Positions 43,833-52,186 of a DNA stretch of 64,000 bases are shown here, piece after piece. This DNA comes from CAYNJG01 sp965216885 (GTDB lineage: Bacteria > Planctomycetota > Planctomycetia > Pirellulales > Pirellulaceae): NCBI GenBank assembly GCA_965216885.1, contig OZ244209.1, positions 2,356,001-2,420,000 of the forward strand. The letters are read 5' to 3'. Position 1 is the first letter of the stretch; every line of letters starts with the position of its first letter. The position numbers and the translations under genes were made by a program. The notes below the pieces were generated by a model, which was not told the origin of the DNA, made no database searches, and was given only the letters and a program-made list of their open reading frames with translations.

Positions 43833-45251
43833 ATGCTTTGCCGCTGTTGCATCATCACCATTTTGTTCGCCAGCGCCGCACTCGCGAAGCCGCAGGACGG
43901 GCGGCCCGCGCCTCCAAACGTCCTGTTCATCGCAATCGACGACCTGAATGACTGGACGGGGTTTCTGCACGGGCATCCCCAGGCGATTACACCTCACATG
44001 GACGCTTTGGCAAAGCGAGGTCGAAATTTCACGAACGCCCATTGTGCCGTGCCGGTTTGTTCGGCGTCCCGCGTCAGTGTCATGTCCGGCGTGTCACCGA
44101 CTCGCCACGGCAGTTATGAGCTTGGCCCCAAATACGAGGAGTTACCAGCCTTGGCCGAGGCTCCAACGATTCAGGGCTACTTCAGGACTCACGGGTACTA
44201 CACGCTGTCGGGCGGAAAGGTACTGCATCACGGCTTCAAGAATCGCTTGGCCGCTGACATCGATCGCCCGTTTGGGCGGAAACAAAGCCCACGACCGAAG
44301 CAACCTCTTAATCGGCCGCCCCACTGGAGCAAAGCGTGGGACTGGGGAGCCCATCCGGCCAGCGACGATGCCATGGGCGAAATCCAATTGGCGAAGGTTG
44401 CCGCGAGTGCGTTGCTGGAAGACTTCGAAAAGCCATTCTTCATGTCCGTCGGCTTCTTTCGCCCGCATGTCCCGCTCTATGTGCCGCAGCGGTGGTTTGA
44501 TCTCTACGATGAAAAGACGCTCAAGATTGCGGCCAGCTCCCGGTCCGACCTGGACGATCTACCGGCGAACTTCCTGAGCATCAATGACTACGCAGCAGCT
44601 CCAACGCATGCGGAAGTCGTCAAGCACGGCAAGCAACGAAGCCTTACGCACGCCTACCTGGCTTCCATCAGTTTTGTCGACCATTGCGTGGGCATTGTGC
44701 TGGACGCGTTGGACGCCGGGCCGCACGCCGAGAATACTCTGATCGTTCTTTGGAGCGACCATGGTTTTCACCTGGGCGAAAAGCATCATTGGGCCAAACG
44801 CACCCTGTGGGAGGAATCCACTCGAGTACCACTGCTGATTGCCGGGCCCGGTATCGCCGCCGACAAAGATTGCTCGCAGCCCGCCAGCCTGTTGGATATC
44901 TACCCCACGCTGGTCGAACTGTGTGAGTTGCCTCCCAACGAACGTCTGGATGGCCTATCGCTTGTACCGCAACTCAAAGATCCGTTGACGCCTCGCAATC
45001 GCCCGGCGATCACGTCGTCGTATTTCGGCAACCACTCGATCCGCAGTGAACACTGGCGGTTGATCGTCTATGACGACGGTGCCGAGGAACTGTACGATCA
45101 TCGTCACGATTCCAATGAGCTGCAGAATCTTGCCAATGATCCCAGCCACACGGAAACTCGGGACCGGCTGGCACGCTGGCTCCCCAAGAATGCCGCTCCC
45201 GAATTCAAACGCCGGTCGGAACGAGCCAGAGCAAAGAAGAACGCCCGCTGA
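43833..45251 (+). CDS. Exported sulfatase, iduronate/choline-sulfatase-like
   Basis: A 472-residue sulfatase. Signal peptide residues 1-18, with GGAAAG upstream of the ATG. NVLFIAIDDLNDWTGFL carries the metal residues. The modification site is CSASR (Cys76), with Ala replacing Pro, a change seen in other active members of the family. Further features are LSGGKVLHHGF, GFFRPHVPLYVP and LWSDHGFHLGEKHHWAK, which resemble iduronate-2-sulfatase and choline-sulfatase types. It is divergent from the sulfatase at 41980, with a 164-base shared promoter region. The likely substrates are sulfated glycans. Confidence 0.92.
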   Translation: MLCRCCIITILFASAALAKPQDGRPAPPNVLFIAIDDLNDWTGFLHGHPQAITPHMDALAKRGRNFTNAHCAVPVCSASRVSVMSGVSPTRHGSYELGPKYEELPALAEAPTIQGYFRTHGYYTLSGGKVLHHGFKNRLAADIDRPFGRKQSPRPKQPLNRPPHWSKAWDWGAHPASDDAMGEIQLAKVAASALLEDFEKPFFMSVGFFRPHVPLYVPQRWFDLYDEKTLKIAASSRSDLDDLPANFLSINDYAAAPTHAEVVKHGKQRSLTHAYLASISFVDHCVGIVLDALDAGPHAENTLIVLWSDHGFHLGEKHHWAKRTLWEESTRVPLLIAGPGIAADKDCSQPASLLDIYPTLVELCELPPNERLDGLSLVPQLKDPLTPRNRPAITSSYFGNHSIRSEHWRLIVYDDGAEELYDHRHDSNELQNLANDPSHTETRDRLARWLPKNAAPEFKRRSERARAKKNAR

Positions 45252-45294
45252 GCTTCATCCTCACGATCAACTCGCGACAACGAAGACACGAACG

Positions 45295-45876
45295 CTACTT
45301 TCGCTTGTCGACGGGTGCTGAGGGACCAATCCAGATGGACTCGACTTCCAGCTTGAACGGACCGGGCTTCTTGTCACCAAGCAAGATGCCCAACCCGGCG
45401 ACGCGAGCGGGGTCCAATCGCTCGTTCCTGAATACTCGTCCGCGCCACGTTGCCGAAAATCGATCGAGCGGCAATTTGACTTCGATCCATTCTCCTTTCC
45501 TGGTGCGGAACGATTGTCGGTACGAGTAACCACCGAGATTTTGCTGCGTGTACAGGTTGAAGTTGTATTCGCGACCATCACCGCGCACGCGAGCGTAGAT
45601 CGAATCACCGGGCTTGATTCCGAGCGTTCCAAAGCTCGCTCGCACCGAGGCAAACCCACCGTTGTTCTGAAGCGACAACGTACCGAAGAATTCCAGATGC
45701 TTGTCCTTGTTGACCAAAGCGCGCCCATCCGAGCGTCCTCCCATCACTCCGTCGTTGACGGTTCGCCATGCCTGCGCGGCTTCCGGCGTGGTGAAACGAA
45801 TGGAAATTCGCGGAGCTTCGGCCGCCTGGCTCGCGGCGGCCAACAACAGCCAAACAAGAGTGCAACGCAATGTCAT
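45295..45876 (-). CDS. Exported CIA30-like protein
   Basis: A 193-residue exported protein related to the CIA30 (NDUFAF1-like) family. I start it at the ATG at 45876, with GAGG seven bases upstream; the frame extends to 45939. The signal peptide is MTLRCTLVWLLLAAASQAAEA. Family features are WRTVNDGVMGGRSDG, LQNNGGFASVRA, and the C-terminal AGLGILLGDKKPGPFKLEVESIWI, together a jelly-roll fold that often binds carbohydrate. It converges with the sulfatase at 43833, 43 bases away. Its function in bacteria is not established. Confidence 0.88.
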   Translation of the reverse strand: MTLRCTLVWLLLAAASQAAEAPRISIRFTTPEAAQAWRTVNDGVMGGRSDGRALVNKDKHLEFFGTLSLQNNGGFASVRASFGTLGIKPGDSIYARVRGDGREYNFNLYTQQNLGGYSYRQSFRTRKGEWIEVKLPLDRFSATWRGRVFRNERLDPARVAGLGILLGDKKPGPFKLEVESIWIGPSAPVDKRK

Positions 45877-46145
45877 GTGCAAGCCTCGGAAAAAGGTGGA
45901 CGCGACCTCCCGGCCAACACGACCCGGGCGAAAACGCACGCTATCACGCTTTGGCCTAGATCAATTCTGTCGACCGACAGCGTGCATCACAGAAAATCGT
46001 AGGCTCCCGCCGTCATTTGCACAGTGTCACGGCTTGATGAAATCAGCCAATTTCAACTGCGGCCGCCACCAGGCCCGGTTGCCGACACGGCGGACCACTA
46101 TAATCGCGGCTTGAAGAGCGATCCCAGGCAGAAAGTAGGTGGCAG

Positions 46146-49100
46146 ATGTATCCAACGGCAAGCACGCCTTCACAGCAACATTTTCCGGCCACGATTTCAC
46201 GGCACTGCTACCGCGCGTTCAGCGCCGTCCTGCTCGCCAGCTTGCTGTCGGTGTGCGCGTGGCATTCCGCCGCTGCGCAGGAACGGGTTATCCCGGAAGC
46301 GCTGAAGCCGTGGCAAAACTGGGTCACATGGAACGACACATTTCTGCGTTCCCCCACGACATATCGAAGCGCCGACGACCGCATCGCCGTTTGGCCATCC
46401 ACACTAACGATGACCGTCACTCCAGCGTCCGGTAGTTGGCAGGTTTCCGTGCGAGTATTCTCCGAATCTTGGGTCGGTCTTCCGGGCGAAACGGAAGTCT
46501 GGCCGACTCAGGTCCGTGCCGATGGCGCAGCCCTGCCAGTCGTTGAACGTGATGGTCGCCCGGCGGTTCAATTGTCGCCGGGCAACTACCTGCTAACGGG
46601 CGAATTCCTCTGGAACAGCATGCCTCAACGTATCGCCATCCCGCGAGAGATTGGTGTCCTGTCGCTCAACGTCAACGGACAGTCCATACCGATGCCACGC
46701 TGGGATGCGGACGGGCACGTGTGGTTGCAACGAGTGCAAGCCGAAGAAACGGAAGAGGACCTGCTGGCCGCGCAGGTCTATCGCGTACTGGAAGATGGCA
46801 TTCCGACGAAACTGATTACCGAAATTGAAGTTACCGTTTCGGGAAAAAGTCGCGAAGAGAATCTGGGCTGGATCCTGCCGGACGGATTTCGACTCTCCAC
46901 CGTCAATAGTCCGATCCCCGTCGCGATCGACGAACAGGGCCGGATGAAAGCCCAGGTTCGCGCCGGAGAGTGGACGATCTCCGCCATTGCACACCGCATG
47001 CAGAATCGCAGCGACATTCAGTTCTCCGCAGACGCCCAGCCCATCATCAATGAGGAGTTAATCGCGTTCCGGGCAAAGCCCGACTTTCGGCTGGCGGAAA
47101 TCGAGGGGCTGGTCACGACCGACGTCACTCTCACGACATTCCCGGAGAAGTGGCGACAGCTACCGGTCTATACCTGGGATACCAGCGGCCCCTTCCAGCT
47201 CACCGAAAAGATGCGCGGCATGGGCCTGCAACGCCCCGAAGGACTGAGCATCAAACGCAAGTTCTGGCTGGACGAAGATGGCAGAAGCCTGACATTCCAG
47301 GACCGGATTACCGGGCAGATGCAGCAAATCTGGCGTCTGGACGCGGCGGAGGGCCAGGAGCTGGGCGCCGTCCGAATTGAAGGCAAGGGGCAGTTGATCA
47401 CCGAAAACCCGAAGACAGGCCTCAAAGGTGTTGAGCTGCGATCGCGGAACGTAAACCTGAATGCAATCGGCCGCATGGAACAGGTCGAACGGCTCTCCGC
47501 GACCGGTTGGCAGGCGGACGTCGAATCCCTGGAAGCGACTCTCATACTACCGCCTGGCTGGCGGGCACTGGCTGTCTTTGGTGCAGATCACGTGCGCGGC
47601 GACTGGCTCACTTCATGGTCGCTGCTGGACCTCTTCCTGTTGTTGGTGTTCACGATGGCCATCTATCGGATCTGGGGTTTCCCGGCCGGCTTCGTTGCCT
47701 TCATTGCTTTTGGCCTGGCCTATCACGAACCCGGTTCGCCTCGCTGGACGTGGCTATTTCTGCTCGTGCCGGTGGCGCTGCTGCGAGTCGTTCCTGACGG
47801 CATCGCGAAGAAACTGATAGATGCCTGGAGGTTTGTCGCCGTTGCCTTGCTGGTGATCAATCTCGTTCCCTTTGTCGCGCATCAGGTTCAGACAGCGCTC
47901 TTTCCGCAACTGGAAATCGCCGGAGTGAATTACTCGGCGCGTCAGATGTACAGTGCGGTCGGTAGGACGTACACCACTACGGCGCAGGTCGCCGACATGG
48001 CCTATGAAACGCCGGAATTGGCATCGGCGACGGCCGGAGCAATTCGCGGGATTCGGAAATCGAAGTTCCAGGCGTCCAACCTCAGGTACGATCCGGCTAC
48101 CCAGATTCAAACCGGCCCCGCGGAACCACAATGGTCGTGGAATGTGGTGAAATGTTCCTGGGAGGGGCGCGTGCCTGCCAGTCAGACGCTACGTCCCATC
48201 CTGCTGTCACTATCAATGCACCGTGTGCTCACCATTGTGCGCATCCTGCTGGTGTTGGCGCTCGCGGCTATCCTGTTGGGCGTTCGCAGGACGAAACTTC
48301 CATCCGCCAAAGCTACCGCGGCGGCCGTGGCGTGCGTGCTACTCTTCGTCACACCCGAATCAACCATCGCGCAAGAGCTGCCCAACCAACAGATGCTGCA
48401 AACGTTGCGGGAACGCTTGCTGGAACCACCCAACGTTTACCCAAACGCCGCCGATATCGCGAAGGTTGACCTTCAGGTCGCAAACGGTCGAGTCGTAATG
48501 ACATCCGAGATCCACGCCGCCGCTGGCGTTGCGGTGCCGTTGCCGGGCAAACTGCCCGTGTGGTCACCCGTTTCGATATCGGTGGACGGCGAGCCGGCTC
48601 GACTCGTTTGCCGCAAGGAAGATTACCTTTGGGTGATTGTGCCAAAAGGAGTTCACGTGGTCGTGGTGGAGTCTCTGCTGCCGGACGTGAGTGAATGGGA
48701 GTGGACGTACCTGCTAAAACCTCGCACCGTTTCGGTGAACGCGGAGGGCTGGACGGTGACGGGCATAGGCCGCAACGGTGTACCGGACCAGCAATTGCTA
48801 TTCGCCAGTCAGCAGCAAGCCATCGAAGCCGAAGCGGCCTACGACCAGAAGGAGTTCAATCCGATCATTGCCGTCGACAGGCACGTGGAGATCGGTCTGA
48901 ACTGGCAGGTTCGAACGGACATCACGCGGCTCTCCAACGACAACAAAGCCATCTCCCTGCGGATTCCCTTGTTGGCATCAGAACGCGTCTTGTCCTCGAA
49001 CATTCGAGTGCGAGACGGTTCGGTCGACGTGGCACTGGGGTCGGGTCAAAAAGTAGTCTCCTGGACCAGCGAGCTACCGATTGGATCGGAAATCCAACTG

Positions 49101-50219
49101 GCCAGTCCTGCCGAAGGCGACTGGATTGAGCGCTGGCACCTCGTCACTTCGCCCGTCTGGAATATGACACAGGCTGGACTCGCCCCGGTATTTGAGGCAC
49201 AACAGCAAAACATGATTCCGGTATGGCATCCCTGGCCGGGGGAACAGGCAACGCTGGCGTTCGACAAGCCTCAGGCTGTCACCGGCCAGGTACTAACCAT
49301 TCAAAAGGTTGACCATGAAGTTGCCATGCGACAACGGGACGCGAGCTTGAAACTGCAGATCGAATGCAGCATCGGTAGCGACTTTGTCGTCGGACTTCCC
49401 GCCAACGCGGCGGTTACGTCGCTCCGGCACGACGGCCAGAACATTCCACTTCGGCAGGACGAGCATGGTTTGATCGTCGCCATTCGCCCTGGCCAGCAGC
49501 AGATCGAAGTCAACTGGAAGACCGACGAACCAATGGCGTTCGTTACGGAAACTGGCAACGTTACCTTGCCGACGGAGGGCTCCAACGTGACAACGATCAT
49601 GCAGGTTCCCGCCAGCCGCTGGGTCCTCTGGGCTGATGGTCCACTTCGCGGCCCCGCGGTTCGTTTCTGGACGATCCTGATTACGGCCGTCCTGGTCGCG
49701 ATCGTGTTGGGCAGTTTGCCGCATTCGCCCCTCAGTCACATCGAATGGGCACTGCTGGCGATCGGCCTGACACAGATCCACGTCGTCGCCGCACTCTTCG
49801 TCGTCGCGTGGCTGCTCTTGCTGAATCGACGCGGGCTGCCGGCAGGCAAGGAACTGCCGACCGCCCTGTTCAATCTGACTCAGCTGACAATTGTCTTGCT
49901 GACTTTCGTCGCCCTTGGCATCTTTGTTGTCATTGTCGGCAAGGGCTTGTTGGGCCATCCCGACATGTTCATTGTCGGGAACGGCTCGTCACGAACGTAT
50001 CTGAAATGGTTTCAGCCCCGCATTGACACCAACCTACCGGTTGGTCGCGTCGTCTCCGTTTCCGTGTGGTTCTATCGCTTGCTAATGCTGTTCTGGGCGC
50101 TATGGCTGGCAAACTCGCTGGTGCGATGGCTGAAGTGGGGCTGGCAACGTTTCAGTGAAGAAACGACATGGAAGCGGAACAAGAAGATTGTTGCCGCGAC
50201 TCCCAGCGAATCGGCCTGA
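46146..50219 (+). CDS. 1357-residue envelope protein of unknown function
   Basis: I do not recognise a named family. The ATG has AGGTGG upstream, and the N-terminus has a signal sequence (about residues 24-44, ending SAAAQE). Layout: a beta-rich outer region (about 45-480); a membrane cluster (about 485-580, including LDLFLLLVFTMAIYRIWGF); a short outer part; a span near 700-735 followed by an internal signal-like stretch; a second beta-rich region (about 740-1160); and a C-terminal membrane cluster (about 1170-1330) ending with a charged tail (KWGWQRFSEETTWKRNKK). The two beta/membrane halves suggest an internal duplication. No enzyme motif seen. A terminator-like hairpin follows at 50407. 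Confidence 0.85.
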   Translation: MYPTASTPSQQHFPATISRHCYRAFSAVLLASLLSVCAWHSAAAQERVIPEALKPWQNWVTWNDTFLRSPTTYRSADDRIAVWPSTLTMTVTPASGSWQVSVRVFSESWVGLPGETEVWPTQVRADGAALPVVERDGRPAVQLSPGNYLLTGEFLWNSMPQRIAIPREIGVLSLNVNGQSIPMPRWDADGHVWLQRVQAEETEEDLLAAQVYRVLEDGIPTKLITEIEVTVSGKSREENLGWILPDGFRLSTVNSPIPVAIDEQGRMKAQVRAGEWTISAIAHRMQNRSDIQFSADAQPIINEELIAFRAKPDFRLAEIEGLVTTDVTLTTFPEKWRQLPVYTWDTSGPFQLTEKMRGMGLQRPEGLSIKRKFWLDEDGRSLTFQDRITGQMQQIWRLDAAEGQELGAVRIEGKGQLITENPKTGLKGVELRSRNVNLNAIGRMEQVERLSATGWQADVESLEATLILPPGWRALAVFGADHVRGDWLTSWSLLDLFLLLVFTMAIYRIWGFPAGFVAFIAFGLAYHEPGSPRWTWLFLLVPVALLRVVPDGIAKKLIDAWRFVAVALLVINLVPFVAHQVQTALFPQLEIAGVNYSARQMYSAVGRTYTTTAQVADMAYETPELASATAGAIRGIRKSKFQASNLRYDPATQIQTGPAEPQWSWNVVKCSWEGRVPASQTLRPILLSLSMHRVLTIVRILLVLALAAILLGVRRTKLPSAKATAAAVACVLLFVTPESTIAQELPNQQMLQTLRERLLEPPNVYPNAADIAKVDLQVANGRVVMTSEIHAAAGVAVPLPGKLPVWSPVSISVDGEPARLVCRKEDYLWVIVPKGVHVVVVESLLPDVSEWEWTYLLKPRTVSVNAEGWTVTGIGRNGVPDQQLLFASQQQAIEAEAAYDQKEFNPIIAVDRHVEIGLNWQVRTDITRLSNDNKAISLRIPLLASERVLSSNIRVRDGSVDVALGSGQKVVSWTSELPIGSEIQLASPAEGDWIERWHLVTSPVWNMTQAGLAPVFEAQQQNMIPVWHPWPGEQATLAFDKPQAVTGQVLTIQKVDHEVAMRQRDASLKLQIECSIGSDFVVGLPANAAVTSLRHDGQNIPLRQDEHGLIVAIRPGQQQIEVNWKTDEPMAFVTETGNVTLPTEGSNVTTIMQVPASRWVLWADGPLRGPAVRFWTILITAVLVAIVLGSLPHSPLSHIEWALLAIGLTQIHVVAALFVVAWLLLLNRRGLPAGKELPTALFNLTQLTIVLLTFVALGIFVVIVGKGLLGHPDMFIVGNGSSRTYLKWFQPRIDTNLPVGRVVSVSVWFYRLLMLFWALWLANSLVRWLKWGWQRFSEETTWKRNKKIVAATPSESA

Positions 50220-50406
50220 TCGGCGAACGGTGACCGTCAGACGGCGACCGGATGAAAAGGAAAGGGGCAGATATCATCCTTCGCCAACCTTACTGCCATA
50301 AGGTTCACTAATATTATGTCGCCGCATCTTGCAAACACCCCTAATGGCTACTAGAACCAGTTTCGAAACGAATTCGCCAGCACGGCCGAGCCTGCAACAC
50401 AAGCGT

Positions 50407-50431
50407 TCCGGACCCTGGAGTCCGGATTTTT
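50407..50431 (+). terminator. Intrinsic terminator, possibly an attenuator
   Basis: TCCGGAC and GTCCGGA form a perfect 7-bp stem with a 6-base loop, followed directly by TTTTT. It ends the envelope-protein transcript 188 bases after its stop, or attenuates the next gene, whose ATG is only 56 bases further. A TATTAT at 50312-50317 could be the -10 of a promoter that includes the hairpin in the leader. Confidence 0.8.
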
Positions 50432-50486
50432 GAAACTTGCTCCAGGCTCTCAGCAACTTTGAAAGACACCTGGAGAACACGCAACC

Positions 50487-52025
50487 ATGCCATCCAGCCT
50501 GACACCAAGGAGCAAGGCGTTAGTTACGATCGCCGCCGTCATCTCACTTGTCCTGGCCATTTGCCTGCCGACTCACGGACAGATTCTGTACAACACATTC
50601 ACGCCGAATGGCGAGCAACTACGGCAGGTGAATCCAGATGGCACAAACAATGTCCCTTTGCAATTTGGGGGGCTCCCGCAGGCCGCGAACCCGGTCATCT
50701 CGCCCGACGGAGTTCGCATTGCCTTTCGGTCCTCAAACCCCGCACGTCCCAACCAGTTCAGCACGAACCTCTTTGTAGCGAATCGAGTCACCGGGCAGAT
50801 TGGTCCAATCACGCAACTGCAGGACGCGACGGATCTCCAGGGCAACACGTTCAATCACACTCCCCGCTATTCGGCCTTCTCGCCGGACGGCTCACTTTTG
50901 GTCGTCACTGACTTTGTGAATACGGCAACTAACGCCGGCACGGGATCAACGGTTCCCTTTATCTCCCTCCATGACGTCCCCGACGGAACTCTGGTTGGCG
51001 ATACAGCGATGCTGACTCCGACCGACGCCCTGGCGACTATCGGTGTTGGAATTTCGTGGTCGGCAGCTTCCAATCTGATTGCCACGCCATTGTCCGCCGC
51101 CAATGCAACGACGGCTATTTTTGGCAGCAATAGTGCCGCTGGCATTCCCGTCACGCAGCTTACCAACCCAACCCGTGGTAACGTTGGACTGTCCGGGCTG
51201 TTCGTTGAACACGACTCGTTTCCCACCTACTCACCCACCGGGGGAGCACTGGCCTACTTCCGAACGACCTCCCGATTTACGACCAGTCCCTTCGTTCAAC
51301 AGCTACCGTCCGTCGCGACTTTGAGGATCATCCAGCCTAATGGAGCGGACAACCCGGTCTTCAACTTTGCCGAAGGTATCTATCCAACTGGCATCAGTTG
51401 GTCGCCGGACGGAACACAGTTGGCATTGGGTTTGGGAACGCAACTCGCCGATGGCGGCGTCTTCCTTGAGACAGCCGATTTGGCAAGCTCGGAAATCGTG
51501 TTGTTGGACCTGAATTCCGGCTCCATCCGCCAGCTTGTTCCAGCCCCGGCGTTCTCACCGGCATGGTCGCCCCTTTCGCTGGGACTGCTGGGAGATTTCA
51601 ACGGCGACGGCCAACTGGACGCCTCGGACATCAATCTGCTCAGCGGAGCCGTGGGCAGCAACAACCTGCAGTTCGACGTCACCTCCGATGGCGCTGTCAC
51701 GTCGGCGGATCGCGAGTTTTGGGTGATCAACCTGAAGGGCTCGTTAATCGGCGACGCTGACTTCAATGGCGAGGTCATGTTCGACGACTTCCTTACGCTT
51801 TCCGGAAACTTTGGCGCGCCCGGCGGCTGGGCGGCAGGCGATTTCGACGGCAGTGGAACGGTGGACTTCCCCGACTTCCTTGCGCTTTCCGGCAACTTCG
51901 GGCGAGTTGCCGGTTCCACCATAACGGCCGTCCCCGAACCTCAGTCCAATTCCGGTGTACTGTTGCTTGGCCTGGTCACTTTCGCGACGGCATTCAGGCG
52001 GGGGCCGCGACTTCGCCAGGCATGA
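50487..52025 (+). CDS. Exported propeller protein with dockerin repeats and PEP-CTERM tag
   Basis: A 512-residue exported protein. Signal peptide residues about 8-31. Residues 33-360 have WD40-like PD40 repeats as in TolB (NPVISPDGVRIAFRS, YSAFSPDGSLLVV, ISWSPDGTQLALGLG), building a beta-propeller. About 366-475 hold dockerin-like calcium loops (DFNGDGQLDASDIN, DADFNGEVMFDDFL, DFDGSGTVDFPDFL, each ending near SGNFG). The C-terminus has VPEPQSNSGVLLLGLVTFATAF and a basic tail, a PEP-CTERM tag. The propeller could bind a polymer. The CTGGAG ribosome site lies about 11 bases before the ATG. Confidence 0.88.
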   Translation: MPSSLTPRSKALVTIAAVISLVLAICLPTHGQILYNTFTPNGEQLRQVNPDGTNNVPLQFGGLPQAANPVISPDGVRIAFRSSNPARPNQFSTNLFVANRVTGQIGPITQLQDATDLQGNTFNHTPRYSAFSPDGSLLVVTDFVNTATNAGTGSTVPFISLHDVPDGTLVGDTAMLTPTDALATIGVGISWSAASNLIATPLSAANATTAIFGSNSAAGIPVTQLTNPTRGNVGLSGLFVEHDSFPTYSPTGGALAYFRTTSRFTTSPFVQQLPSVATLRIIQPNGADNPVFNFAEGIYPTGISWSPDGTQLALGLGTQLADGGVFLETADLASSEIVLLDLNSGSIRQLVPAPAFSPAWSPLSLGLLGDFNGDGQLDASDINLLSGAVGSNNLQFDVTSDGAVTSADREFWVINLKGSLIGDADFNGEVMFDDFLTLSGNFGAPGGWAAGDFDGSGTVDFPDFLALSGNFGRVAGSTITAVPEPQSNSGVLLLGLVTFATAFRRGPRLRQA

Positions 52026-52186
52026 CTTCACGGCGGATTACGGCACGCAGCCGTGGAGGGTTCCAGCTCGCGGGAACCCGCAGTACCGGAAAGTTGCAGA
52101 GCTGATCCGCATCCTCCCAGTCACATCCGGCTGGCCACAGGTCTCGTCCGAGCGAACTCCAGGCGTTTACATACGCTTTCCGTGAC

